Shown here in pieces: positions 23,881 to 35,915 of a stretch of DNA of 64,000 bases. The notes under the pieces were generated by a model. The model ran no database searches. It was given only the letters and a program-made list of their open reading frames with translations, and had not been told where the DNA came from. The first letter of the stretch is position 1. Each line of letters starts with the position of its first letter. Made by a program: the position numbers and the translations under genes. Source of the stretch: Rhododendron vialii (taxonomy: Eukaryota > Streptophyta > Magnoliopsida > Ericales > Ericaceae); contig NC_080566.1 in NCBI RefSeq assembly GCF_030253575.1, positions 8,007,501 through 8,071,500 on the forward strand, given 5' to 3'.

Positions 23881-24088
23881 GGGGTTGGCCCAGTGGTAAA
23901 GGCCGAATGACTAACTTTGGGAGTACTCCCCTTTGTCAAAGGTTCGATTCCCCACCGGGTGAGTACCCTGATAGTAAGTGGGGGCCATGACTGTTGTGGC
24001 CGCGCTAGTTCCCCCAAGGTTTGGGTTGCGCAGTCAGGTCCAATTGTGGCTTGGTTGTAGGGCTGTTCCTCGTTTATAAAAAAAAAAA
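23881..24088 (+). mobile_element. Intact tRNA-derived SINE with 18-bp target-site duplication
   Basis: The tRNA-like head has A box TGGCCCAGTGGT and B box GGTTCGATTCC, followed by a tRNA-unrelated body (gtaagtgggggccatgac ...) and an A-tract at 24077-24089. The 18-mer agttggttttttcaccct occurs on both sides (23863-23880 and 24089-24106). It is inserted in the presumed leader intron of the eS7 gene, in sense orientation, about 208 bp long. Confidence 0.9.
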
Positions 24089-25104
24089 AGTTGGTTTTTT
24101 CACCCTATGTGTATGAACTATGAGATATAGTTGCCAACTCCATCCAAATTGCGGACCAAATGGCTTGGAAAAACTATAAGAAAAACTCTGGAATTTAGCC
24201 TGACTGTAAATGCACGAGACATATGGCTGACAAGTTAATGCGGTTTACGTGAAAGCTGGTCCCTGTATATTCTTCCCCTTTGCTAAATGATATAAGAGAG
24301 TGCTATATGATGTGTAATGTATGGTCTTAAACGAGTGCAATTTTGTTCACCCTCTAATGGTGTAGGTCTCACTATTGCAATACACTTTTTGAAAAGCATG
24401 ACATTATTTTGTAGTGGGATCCACACCCTTTCAACCAATAGAAAGGAGGGTAAAGTTCACCCTCTTTTAAGGAGGGTCAACAAAATTAAATTCGTCTTAA
24501 ACTGCCCCAAATGCCTGTACTTATAAGCTTATTTGCTATCATTTTTGTCCTGTTATCTAAAGGAGTAGTTATCTCCTTGTTTGAGATCATTTAACATTAA
24601 GACTTTGCATTAGTAATTTATGTAAGTACTCAATTTCAGTTATCTTTTGAATCGAGTGATTTTTCTGCATCATGGGCTATGTGAAATTGATAGTTGTCCA
24701 TGTCACTCCGCGAAACTTTAGGTCACCTTCCCCATAGATAGTCTTAATTTTCAGCCTCCCTGAAATCCTGCTCTCAAATTTCTTTTAAAACAAGGAAACA
24801 AAATTATCTGTCTGAACTTTCAGTTTCAATTCTGCAAGACCTTCCATGGAGAAATTTAGAGATTAGGTATTGCAGCTATTAGAAAAAACCACACGTATCC
24901 TGTCTAGGCACCCTTGCTGCTGGTGCTGTGGCTGATGCTTAATATGCATATATCTTGGTGAAAGAACCTTGAACATTTTTGAAGTGTACAGTTCTTGTCC
25001 ACAATCAAAATTGTGGATTGTATTCTTGTGGTTAGTTTCTCATGTACTTTGTTTTTAGGTTGATTTCTAATTCTATCTTACTTGTTAATTTAAGACCTCT
25101 CAAG

Positions 25105-26771
25105 ATGTACACTTCGAGGAAGAAGATCCACAAGGACAAGGATGCGGAACCCACTGAATTTGAGGAGTCAGTTGCTCAGGTCATTATTGCTGTTTTTGTT
25201 CTGGAAATTTACTGCCTAGCTCCTTAAGTCTACAGCTATGCGGCAGCATTTTCTGAAGATTAAAATCCTTGATCTATTTTCAGGCCATATTTGATCTGGA
25301 GAATACAAACCAGGAGCTTAAAAGTGATTTGAAAGACCTTTACATCAATTCAGCAGCGTAAGAGTCTAGCATTTGCTTGTATGTTAACATCTTCAGTCAG
25401 TTTTGAAGAACACAAATTCTCTCTTTGCAGTCAGATTGATGTGGCTGGAAATCGCAAAGCTGTTGTGATCCACGTTCCTTATAGATTGAGGAAAGCTTTC
25501 CGCAAGATTCATCTTAGGCTAGTCAGAGAGCTTGAGAAAAAGTTCAGTGGGAAGGTAAGCTTTATGTTGCTCAATTCAGTTCTGCATTTCTTAATGTGAA
25601 ACTAAATAGTCAAATCGGTTTCACAATTCGTAATGATTACATAATGACCTACAGTGATGTCTCATTTATATGTTGTGTGATTTGTGATGAGAGAATACGT
25701 GAACGATTACCGGACTTGGAATTGCATTTTTGTCATTGCCTGTTGGAAAGTTAGCCAACATATCGTTCTAGTGTATCTTATTTCAATTTCCTCCAAGCTG
25801 GTTCATTTTCTCCTAGTAGTTTGCTTTGGAAAATCTTATTTATATTCTCAGGAATTTTCTAATGTAAGAATTTAAAATAGTTGGGTCAAGATGGTTTGTT
25901 GTATTTCTTCCCAATTAAGATCTGTAATTTATGTGGGTAATCCATCTTACTTTACTGTGTTTGTGGCAACTGGCAAGTCTTTGAAGAGAGTTCTAAACTG
26001 TGTTATTTCTGCTATTGATATCAACTGACAAGCACTTGTCTTCCCCCTTTAATAATAGAGACCAAGGGTTCTTCTTTTCCAGGCTTGAGACTCGTACTGT
26101 GTTCAGGCTGCAGCTTTTCTTTCCCCTATTCCCCCGCATAATGATTGTTTGAAAAATAAACTGCAATTAGAGTAATCCTAGTGCTACATCAATGTTTCGC
26201 AGATATTTAATTTACTACCAACATTTTTTCAGGATGTTGTCGTCATTGCCACCCGAAGAATAATGCGGCCACCGAAGAAGGGTTCTGCTGCTCAGAGACC
26301 CCGCTCCCGCACTCTTACATCTGTCCACGAAGGCATGCTTGAGGATGTGGTTTATCCCGCTGAGATTGTTGGAAAGCGCATTAGATACAGAATTGATGGG
26401 TCCAAGATAATCAAGGTAATTTGCAAGCAGAACATTACATGGTAAAAGGCTAGATGAATAAATGCCCCTTTTCCAAGAGCATTGTATGATCTTAAGATCA
26501 TCTAATACGAATTCTGTTCTTTACCTCTCTTCTCTTCTCTATTTCCATTTCAAATCCCTTTTCAAATCCATGATCCAGAACAGACCAAGGTTTTCATTCC
26601 ACAAGGTATTTTTAGATGGTTTTATTAATTTCTGGATTGCTTCTGTGGCAGATATACTTGGATCCCAAGGCACGCAATGACACCGAGTACAAGCTGGAGA
26701 CGTTTTCTGGAGTGTACCGTAAGCTTTCTGGAAAAGATGTTGTCTTCGAGTACCCAATCACAGAGGCTTAA
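25105..26771 (+). CDS. RPS7: 40S ribosomal protein S7 (eS7)
   Basis: Five coding exons: 25105-25179, 25284-25358, 25431-25554, 26233-26415 and 26652-26771 (stop TAA). They encode the full eS7 protein of the small cytosolic ribosomal subunit, expected 191 aa, from [16 protein letters not shown] to FEYPITEA. Landmarks are [37 protein letters not shown] and [12 protein letters not shown]. Splice sites are canonical. Oddity: in exon 2 the codons after QEL meet a run of five A's (25320-25324) where the conserved protein needs four. Read literally the frame shifts to a TGA a few codons on. The rest of the gene is perfectly conserved, so I suspect a base-call error, though a recent pseudogene cannot be excluded. 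Promoter motifs are typical of ribosomal protein genes. Confidence 0.93.
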
Positions 26772-28420
26772 GATCTGCTGTTAAAACTAGCCTTCATGTC
26801 AGTACTTGGAAATTTTGATTCAGAGATGGATTGCTAAGTCTTTGCTTTATGCAGCAGGAAACTTCATTAGAATGTTTCTTCTATTTATCATGCTTGATGT
26901 TTGAATTTTGGAAAAAAGGTGTTTAGGACTCCAATGCTTCTATGAGAAGTAAAGTTTGCTCTTCCTCCCTGCCTTGAGATTTTATTCAGATTTTGTTCTG
27001 TCTATTCTGGTGGCGGTTTGCTCTACAAAAGAAAAAAGTTGCAAGTCTTTTGTGGCGATATAATGGCTCCTGCTGCACTTCCAGTTTTTGTTGTCCATAG
27101 CCTTTGGACACTCAGGGCTTGGTGTCCGTAAGGGGCAGCGGGGACAGCAGCGCCGTTTATGGGTAATGAGTAGAGAGATATAGATGGAAAAATTAGAGTA
27201 ATAATTAAAGACAACCTTATTGGGGACTGTTCATTGAGAGGGGTTAGTTTTAGAGGCCCTCTAAAGGAAACACGGTTTCACCTACAGACTCAAGTCTCTC
27301 TTCAATACCCCAATTCCAATCCTCAAGTCTGTGTGTGGCCACCAGCTTGTGTCAATCTCCTGGAAGCCTATTACATTCTATCATTCTATAATGCCCTTGT
27401 GGTTTGCACTTCGCACTACCTAGTCACTTCAATTTTTGAATTTTTTGTTTTTTCTGGCTTCTTTTCGTTCAAAGAAATTGACGTCTATAATTGGTAGGAC
27501 AATACCGTATGATACTTCTCCCTGTATGGGCCTTCACATTTCTTGATTTTTGTTTTATCTTAAGGTCACTAGTTGATTTTTAACTAGGATGGAGTTGGGT
27601 AGAATGGGGAAAGCACCCTTCATATTTTCAACTTGTACCGTGTAATCTTAGAAATGCGTTTGCAAGGATGGTTGTTTGTTGTATTATGAAATGAAAAATG
27701 ATATTGACACTTTAAAAATTAATACAGACATTCTAAAAAACAAAGAAAATTGAGTTATTTGTTGTATTACGGAAAGGAAAATGATATTGGCATTTCAAAA
27801 AATAAATGGAAGCACTCCAAAAAAACAAAGGAAAGTATTTTTAGAATTACACTGATTTTGAAATGCTTGTATTAATTTTTAGAGTGCCAATATCATTTCC
27901 CTTAGGAAATCACCCTTTGTTTAAATAGTGATCCATTTTGCAATCCTCGGTGTCAACATTGGAAATGGGCTCCCCAGCGAAAGGTCTTGTTCCATGGTAA
28001 TCATCCCACAAGCCCCAACTATCAGCATTTCTGCCATTTCACATATGATCCATAAATTCTCTCTTTTGCCAAAAGAAGAGCAGCAGTATGCAAGAGCTTT
28101 AACTTGATTTAAAAATTTCAGGTAGACTACAACATTTATTTCTAAAACAAATGACAATTTGCATCTTGTAAATACAATCGTAAAATGAACTACGTAACAA
28201 AACTAAAATGTCCAATCTTAGCAAACTTGCCTACACGTCTCTTTACCAACTGCAATTTCGCTATTTCTAAAGCTTCTACTTTGCATGCTTATTCAGGCAT
28301 CTACATGCGAGCAAGTAGAATTACATAAACGTACAGTATAACAGGCTATAGAGGTAATACCAAAAGCGTTCATTATAAAACCACACGGTGATCCATGTGA
28401 GAGATTCTGGTGCGTTCCAA
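26772..28420. other. Convergent intergenic region between eS7 and phosphomannose isomerase
   Basis: 3'UTRs of the two convergent genes plus a hairpin-forming AT-rich repeat (listed separately). No coding region seen. Confidence 0.6.
27683..27905. repeat. AT-rich hairpin repeat, MITE-like
   Basis: The word aaatgatattg(a/g)cac... at 27690-27745 recurs directly at 27779-27835 and inverted at 27838-27905, so the two outer copies can pair. No clear target-site duplication. Confidence 0.5.
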
Positions 28421-31400
28421 CTAAGAAGAGGCCTCAAAGAACTTGCCATTCACACCGGCTCTGTACATATGTAATCCGGATTCAGATGCTGTTCTCAAAT
28501 ATATACGAGTATTTGCAGACACGAATAGAACATCACCCTCCACAACTACATCTTCAAAGGGTGCTGCACACATCGTTCCCTCTCCCTCTATGACCACGAA
28601 AACAGAGGGGCCAGGGACTGCAGGAAAAACAGCCGATGCCCCATGGGGAAGAATGCAACAATCAACTTCAAATTCATCGAAAGGAGGGCGGTACCTTTTT
28701 GTATACGGATTTAAGGGGACTCCTTGCACAATTTTGGGAAAGCCCTGCAACAGAGAGATCTAGATGTAAACCATATGAAAGATTGACCCAAGATACTCGA
28801 CAGTATCTTTGAGACCGGTGAAGTGAACCTTTAACTTGTAAAAGAAAAATGTCACACGATCTACGCTAAGAGCCAACAGAATTGAGATGTAATATTTGAC
28901 TGGTCCAGTCTAGAAAATGCAAGAGTGAGGAGATGTATTTCATTTCCTCCATTGCTTCAAGATAACAATTAATGACACAGATGTTGCAATCGTCCACCAT
29001 AGAGGCACAGTGTTTACTTCTCCAGAGGGGTATAGAAGTGTATTTGAGAAGCTTCATAGGTAATATGGCAGGGAAAAGTGAAAATATACATAACAATTTC
29101 TAGAACAACAAAAGAGAAAATATAGAAAAAAAATTCTAGAACAACAATTTCTAGAACACAAGTGGAAATATATTTCTAGTTTAGAAAATATAGAAAAAAA
29201 GAAAGAAGAAGAACCTTATCATAGTATGGAGTACGGACTGTTAATGAATTATACCAAGAGGTGCAATTTACAAATCTTATGTCTCCTGTCCGCAAAATAT
29301 GGAAGTGGAAAAAAAGAACGGACATTGGGAAATATAGGCTTCATTCAGGTAGCTAGTTTGGAGGTTGATATTACTTCTTTATGCTTAAACTGATTCTCGA
29401 ATATATTGACAAGGCAGGCTTTCTCACTCAATTTGGCATGGCATCTAGTATCTGGAATCTTCCAAAGAAAAAGATAATATGATGGATTTTATCAACCATA
29501 GGCCTCATGGATAAAATAAGTTGGGGTAGAGTACTACAATATATAGTGAAAAACGAAAACTGAACAAGAACAACCAAACAAGTAGAGTATTTTCCAAACA
29601 TTTCAAAACTATCTTCACCTGTTTGTATGTGAGCATGGAACAAAGAATCTGGACATCCCGGTTCTTTGGAGTTAGGCCAGCACGCACAACATTGTCTGAA
29701 GTTGCCATGCATTCAATACACTCTCCACGCAAGTAGGCATGAAGTTCATTTGCGCCTATACACAACGCTTCACCTGGATTAAGTTTAACATAGTTAAAGA
29801 GGAAGGCTGCTAGGACACCCACATCGGCTGGATACTGCTTTTCTAGCTGCAGAACCAGCTGTTCCTTATCTGTCAACTGCCTTATCTGATTCAAAGTGTA
29901 AAACACAAGTTTTTAGTGAAAAATATTGCAATGCTAACAATAGGAAAGGGAGAGAAATGGTAGAATCAAAAGGACAATCTTTAGTGATTTTCAAAAGGAG
30001 AGAACGCTAACTGAAGTTAAGTCAGATGGCCATATGTTCATTGTATGAAAAGAGGAAAGCAGAAGAATCATAATCATCCCCAACAGTAATATCTTCTGTA
30101 CACAAATAACAGAATATCAATGAAACAAAGGAGGATAAGGGACAGAGTTCCAAACTTGCCATGCTGAGGCGAATTTTCAATTTGGATAATGCTTTGGAAA
30201 TCACTTCATTGCTAGCAGACATGAGTCGGGTGAATATAGACCGCAGAACTGCTTTTAATTTTTCTTCTCCAGCTCGGCAACTGAAGTCTAAGACTTGGTT
30301 TGCATAATCATTACCAACCACTTCAGCAATCTCGGGAACATTTTGAAGAACATCCTTAAACTCCTGAATCCAGTAATAGGTCAATCTGATCAATCTCACA
30401 AGGTGTCCATGTATGCGCACGCACAAGTTATTATTCTACAAACTCATATTTAAGATTAGTTCCCCTGCGAGTTCTAGATCTACGTGGATAAATGGGATAT
30501 TTACCTTGAACTGTGGTTGCTATGTTCACAATCCATGGAGGACATACAACGAAGTAGCAGCTATATTACTCTAAGCCATTATCCAATTAAATATATTTAC
30601 ACCACATTCCAGTAAAAATCATAGAGGGGTCTCTTCAAAACATCCACCAGGACCTGAACATGCACATTTAAGCACTGGCAATACCTCATCTTCTTCCCGA
30701 GGCTTACCCGGTCAGAATGACCTAAATTGCTCAAAAACTTCAGTTTTTTTGTTAGCGATAAATAATAAAACACAAGATAGGGGTCTCAACTTGCAATCTT
30801 GATATCCTTTTGGACTCTAGTTGCTTAAGATAGGTCTCAAGAGAAGAATTCGTTCTCTACCTTATCACAAGAGTACTAGTTTTAAGACATTTGACAAGAA
30901 ACAAGAGAAGCACCCAACACCCAACTTTACTGCTCATATGTAAGATTCAATACAAAAAATAACAGTTTTCTCCACTAGAAGTGTCACCATCCGTTGATTT
31001 CCAGTTTTATTATTTAATTGAAACAGCAAAAGAAATCCCAGGAGCACATATTTCTCTGCAATCAGAAACATTCTTCAACCAGCAAATGCGAACTGTGTCA
31101 GCGTTTTTCAATTTTCTTAGTCTACATTTTACAACCGCATTATCTCCTTGCTTAACTGATGATTGCCAGTCCAAAATAAGAGCACCACAAAGGTCTTTAT
31201 ATCCGTAAAGCATACTGGGTATATAAAGAGACTGGCTGACAAAAACAGGTCTTCCCTAACACATATCATTAGTCTTTGTTTTTACTCTATGACAGTTATA
31301 TTTTTCTGCCGCCGTAGTTGATTAAAGTATATTTTACTGAATCCATGATCATTATATTTTCATGAGTCGCGCCATCAAAATGCCAACTTAAATTTAAAAC

Positions 31401-33156
31401 ATACTTTAATCAACTGAATACAAAATCCAAAATCCCATGCAACAAATAATAAGCAATGTCAATCAAGTGGGTTACAATCCAGGGACAAGCATGTTACCTC
31501 GAGACTGATAAATCCACAGAGGGCCTCAAACTCTGTTAGAGCCAAAGCCATTTCAGGCTTATGATTACCATCCTTAAATACATCAGGCCGTGCCTTGTGC
31601 ATAACACCAGCCAATTCCTTATTCGGATGTGCCTGTATCGACAACGGCTTCGCAACTGAAAGTACCTAACACAAACCAAATAATCGGGAAAAACTATTCA
31701 ATCTGGTGAAATATTTCTCACGCATGACACAACTTAATGCACCAAGGCAACTACCTAGGTCCTGTTTGATTGGCAGGATCAGACGGGAGATTGGATTAAA
31801 AATAGTGGGATGTCATTGCCAGCATTTGAATACAACAAATTGGTAGAGAGAGGGATTACATATTCTTTCAACAACCATTCTACACAATAATATATACAAT
31901 ACTATAGAAATGTGGTACAGCTAGTCCCATCACTATCAAACCAGTAGGATTGCTCTACTAGGGGCATAGTTGATCGGGGGATTACTTTTCCAATATACCA
32001 GTTAATCTGTGGTTGAGCTGGCAATCTAGGAGGAGGGACCATTTTATATAACTCCAGCCTCTTTATCTCCATATCTAGGAGAGTTGGGCTTAAGTGGGAC
32101 ATGAATATTTTACAGAAAAATCACATTGTATTCACATTTTTTATCGCGGACAATTTCAGTCCCAAGAGGTGTTGCAACCAAGGGGGTGGTTGGCCGCTAC
32201 ATTTTTGGTATTATAGATTTCCCATTTGCACATTTTGGATGTTTGGGTCATTTTGCCAAAATGCATAATAAAAAATGAGCTGGATTGCTGGAGAACGCAG
32301 AATCCAAATATCACCTCCGGCGAACATTTGAATTCTCAATACAACTTAAATTACGTAATATCTTTCTGCAAAATCTATAATGCACTTTGTTATTCAAAAC
32401 ACTATTATAGATTCTGATTATAATCCAAAAACGTGTAATCTATAGTTCAGAATCTAACAAATCTCTCAAACACCCTTTTAAAAATTATACTTCCAAATAC
32501 AACTCTATTCTTAAATATATTCTTCATAATCTATTGTGATTATCCTAAAAAAAAAATCTAGAATTTACAATCTAAAATTCAAAATAAAAATTTGGCTCCC
32601 AATCACCCCTAATAATCCCAGGACACTATCGAGAAGATATTCAATGCCCTTGGGCAAGGTTGAGAACAAATCTTAGCGCTCGTTCCAGTTTTTTAAAAAA
32701 GAACTTTCAGAAAATGAAAGTAATTTCAAATTCAAAAATTATGTGTTTACGCAAATAATTTTTCTACCAATATATCTTGTTTAATAGATCTTATTGAGAT
32801 CTTTTAAAAGGTTCAAAAAAATTTGAAATATTATTTTTCATTTTCGTTATATTTGAAAGAAGGAAAAAAAAAGGTTTAGAAAGAAAGTGGAACATGCGTT
32901 AACCAACAATGCGTGAGGTTCATTTCCAAGTATGTAGACCCCACACTAATCTGTGGTTCAAATTCGTGCTCAATCTTGCCCCGGGGCATTGAATAATTTC
33001 TTGGACACTATCTCAACCGCTAAACCGACACGGTCAATCAATTGCACTCAATAACGCCAGGGAGACAACACTCCACCACAACACCAACATGGCCAATTGC
33101 ATAACCGCATTACTATTTGTTCGTCCCATCAAAACGTAACCAAATGGAACGGTAAC

Positions 33157-33191
<35 letters not shown>

Positions 33192-33579
33192 CAAGAGGGG
33201 CACAGAAACATACCTTGAACAGGAAAGGAAGAGTAACACCCCACTTCTCCACAACTTCATAGCCAAGCACATTAGGGTTTTCGTCAATCCAAGACTTCAA
33301 ACTCACACCACTACCCCCATTGGCGGACCCAACAACCGACACTCCATTGTTATTACTTTTAGTATTTGTACTTTCGACCACATACGAGGGTCCGGACTCG
33401 TGAGTGCCCATCCAGAACTCGGCGTACGGGTCGGACTCGTCAATCTGGAGCCCCGAATTCGACGAGAACATCCTCGCCACACGGGATTGGGATCCGATTC
33501 GACCCCAGTCGTAGTTCTGGACCGAGCATCTCAGTCTGTGCACTCTATGATGGGAAGAACCATTCGAATCCGTCGCCAT
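28421..33579 (-). CDS. PMI: Type I mannose-6-phosphate isomerase (phosphomannose isomerase)
   Basis: Exons on the minus strand: 33579-33214, 31665-31498, 30363-about 30160, 29885-29619 and 28744-28421 (stop TAG). The product is about 442 aa and interconverts fructose-6-P and mannose-6-P, the entry to GDP-mannose, ascorbate and glycan synthesis in the cytosol. Visible features are NYDWGRIG near the N-terminus, zinc ligands in SIQAHPNKE (Gln133, His135), HKPEMA (Glu160) and ELHAY (His295), and catalytic Arg in VVRAGLTPK (Arg314). Exon 3 has no GT donor in the required phase; a GC donor, ATG|GCAAGT, keeps the frame and matches the GC-AG consensus. GANELHAY replaces the usual GANEPHAY. The start is ATG at 33579, in a CT-rich leader. 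Introns carry two MITEs. Family assignment is certain; the exon 3 end is not. Confidence 0.92.
32181..32610. mobile_element. MITE in phosphomannose isomerase intron 1
   Basis: The left end AGGGGGTGGTTGG resembles the right end read on the other strand (AGGGGTGATTGGGAGCC). The interior is AT-rich and non-coding. The ends are imperfect and I see no clear target duplication. Confidence 0.45.
32676..32898. mobile_element. PIF/Harbinger-like MITE, copy 2 (inverted)
   Basis: Same core as copies at 13654-13891 and 33798-34035 but in opposite orientation (aaattatgtgtttacgcaaataa, then aatagatctta). The imperfect inverted ends GCGCTCGTTCC and CGCATGTTCC are flanked by TTA at 32673-32675 and 32899-32901. 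It lies in intron 1 of the phosphomannose isomerase gene. Confidence 0.72.
33160..33188. repeat. (AG)n microsatellite
   Basis: Dinucleotide run in intron 1 of the phosphomannose isomerase gene, close to the exon 1 donor. On the transcribed strand it is a CT tract. Confidence 0.9.
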
Positions 33580-33713
33580 TACCACGCTAGCGGGAGAGAG
33601 AAAGAGAATGGACTAGAGAGAGAGAGAGAGTGGTTTTGGAGAAGTGTGGAGTTTGTGTGTTCCATTGCAAAGAGCGGTGTCTGGTTTTTAAAGGCCACCG
33701 ACGAGAGGGAAAT

Positions 33714-33714
<1 letters not shown>

Positions 33715-33745
<31 letters not shown>
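33715..33745. repeat. (GA)n microsatellite in PMI 5' leader/promoter
   Basis: A run of about 15 GA units. On the gene's strand it is a CT repeat upstream of the phosphomannose isomerase ATG, a common feature of plant core promoters and leaders. Confidence 0.85.
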
Positions 33746-33747
<2 letters not shown>

Positions 33748-33797
33748 TGCGCGCTTGTGACTTGTGAGTAGTTACAACGAAATCTGGGAGTTAGCAA

Positions 33798-34035
33798 GGC
33801 CCCGTTTCAGAACACTTTTTTAAAAAATAAGTACTTATTTCGTATTTTTAAATTTTAAAATAATATAAATGAAAAATTATTTTTTAATTTTTTATCACTG
33901 TATAAAAGATCTCAATGAGATCTATCAAACAACATTCATATTGATAGGAAGATTATTTATGTAAACACATGATTTTTGAGCTTGAAATTGCCTTCTTAAA
34001 AAATAAGTACTTATTTTCGTTTCCGGAACGGGGCC
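33798..34035. mobile_element. PIF/Harbinger-like MITE, copy 3
   Basis: The best-preserved copy of the family. Ends are GGCCCCGTTTC and GGAACGGGGCC, with subterminal aaataagtacttattt present in both arms and the shared core in between. It lies immediately upstream of the phosphomannose isomerase gene. Confidence 0.75.
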
Positions 34036-34677
34036 TAATTTGTTAAGGCTTGTTTGGAAGTTTAGGAAGCAAAAGGAAATTAAAGATTTCCCCTCCTTTT
34101 TTAATAAGAAAAAGTTAAAGTTTCTTATTTAATTTTTTCAAATAATAATTTGGGTGTCCGGGTTTATTTACGAACACATGTCTAATCTCATATGGTAAAA
34201 ACAATAGAATACATTTTGCGGGGGAATATTTTAATAGAAGATTTTTAATACTTATTTGCTTGACTTTTCGGTAGAGGAATATTCTTTATTTGGAAGGAAT
34301 CAAGGGTGAAAAATATTTCATCTGTTATATTTTTTTCTTGCAAAACAAATTATATACAGATGTAAACACGTATATGGAGGGAGATCTGTTCAAAATTGTT
34401 CTATGCGTAGCACTTGAGAAAAATAGTAAGAAAAGAGAAACTTAAACTTTTCTTATTTGGTTTAAGTATAAAAAGGGAATAAAATAACAATATCATGTAA
34501 GAAGCGCAACAACATTTTTCCTTACATCTTCCTCCCACTTTTCCTTTCAACTATTTGCTTCCCTTCCCCTACTTTCCAACATCCAAGCATATTGATAAAT
34601 GATAATTTTTTCTAGTAGAACCAAAATATAAGAGAAAAATGTTTCCTATCTTGCAAGGGGTGCGGTAGTCGTACTCT

Positions 34678-34842
34678 TTTTTTTTTTCCACAGCGATATA
34701 CATCAGCGGGTTAGTGAGTTACAGTAATTTATTAGAGGAAAGGAGAGGCGATCGCATAAATGGGGCAGACGTGGGAATTGAACCTAGGCCAAATGAATGG
34801 GCCAAAGGGTGCTCGACCAACTGAGACACCACCTACATTCAT
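34678..34842 (-). mobile_element. tRNA-derived SINE with 14-bp target-site duplication
   Basis: On the minus strand the head reads GGTGTCTCAGTTGGTCGAGC (A box) with B box GGTTCAATTCC, then a short body and an A-tail of about 12 (plus-strand T-run at 34677-34688). The 14-mer ggtagtcgtactct flanks both sides (34664-34677 and 34843-34856). About 165 bp. It differs in sequence from the SINE at 23881. Confidence 0.88.
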
Positions 34843-35879
34843 GGTAGTCGTACTCTCATGCATGTGATAGGAGTTCAAAATATCATTAACTTCAATTAAC
34901 AATGCTGAATTTCGGCAGGAAGAAAAAAACGCTTTTTCCAATCTTATTCTGTTTCGTTCCCAACTCCCAAACACAACCTTATGTTCGGTTGTTGCGGCAC
35001 TCTCACACCCACGGCCTCATCTGCGGGTGAGGGAGCCTGCGGGGCTCTTTCGTCATAGTCCACATCACGAGCGCTTCGCAATCCTTGTGGGGGCCTTCCA
35101 CCGAAGCTTCAAAATGGTTTTTTACCTTCTGCCCACGTGATATGCGTTTCCGCAATCCGCACAAAATTCCTTGTCGTACGCCCTTCCACGTTGCAAATGC
35201 AAGGATCGAGAGCGAGAACGCAATGCAATAATTGAGAAACGAAAGTGCAAGAAATTTTGAAAAGATCGTGTGACTAAGGGCCCACCCACAGTGCAAATCG
35301 AATTTTACCTTCAGCCTTTACCCTGAATTACATAATCCGCGCGAATATGGGCGAGCAGAACTGCGAGCAAAAATGTAAAAGCGAGAGTGAGAATTAAGAG
35401 AGATAATTGGTGTGACTAAAAGTGGATGAGTAATTTAATTAGCACTCCCAGAGTATCACGTGCTCCTAACTATTTACGTAGCGACAAATTTTACGATGAA
35501 GATATCATTTACTTTGGGTGATTGAAAGACAATGCGAAGGTGGCTCAAATTGTATGCGTATGATATTTTACATACAAAAAGTAACGCATGACAATGCCAC
35601 TGGTTACTCCGAGAGTATTCAACGGCTAAAGTGGACACAGCGCCGGTAGTGGAGGCTCACCCGTGCAACAAATGTGATTTTTACCTTCCCATTGACACCA
35701 AGCCATCGGCGGGACCCAGTAGCTCGTACAGTTGTTTGAAAATGGAAAGAAAGACTGAAAGAGTGAGAATCTTCATTCCAATTTAAAAAAAAAAGGAAAA
35801 AAATGAGAATCTCGTTTTTAAGCATCTTTTTATCTGTCTAACGGTTAATAACTATGCGAAAAAGCTAGGAGGGAGGGGG

Positions 35880-35904
35880 GCTGCTGTCCCCAACGGGACA
35901 GCAG
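35880..35904. repeat. Perfect small hairpin
   Basis: gctgctgtccc, a 3-4 base loop (caac), then gggacagcagc. Confidence 0.85.
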
Positions 35905-35915
35905 CATGCTGCTGC

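Noticed and set aside
23881-23960. Possible tRNA gene (A and B boxes)
   Set aside because: No acceptor or anticodon stem pairing; target duplication and A-tail show it is a SINE head. The same applies near 34842 and 20940.
33097-33771. 224-codon plus-strand ORF
   Set aside because: Antisense shadow of PMI exon 1 and leader, dominated by GA repeats read as RERERE.
35003-35296. 97-codon minus-strand ORF in the MITE-rich region
   Set aside because: No recognisable domain and low-complexity C-terminus; probably chance.
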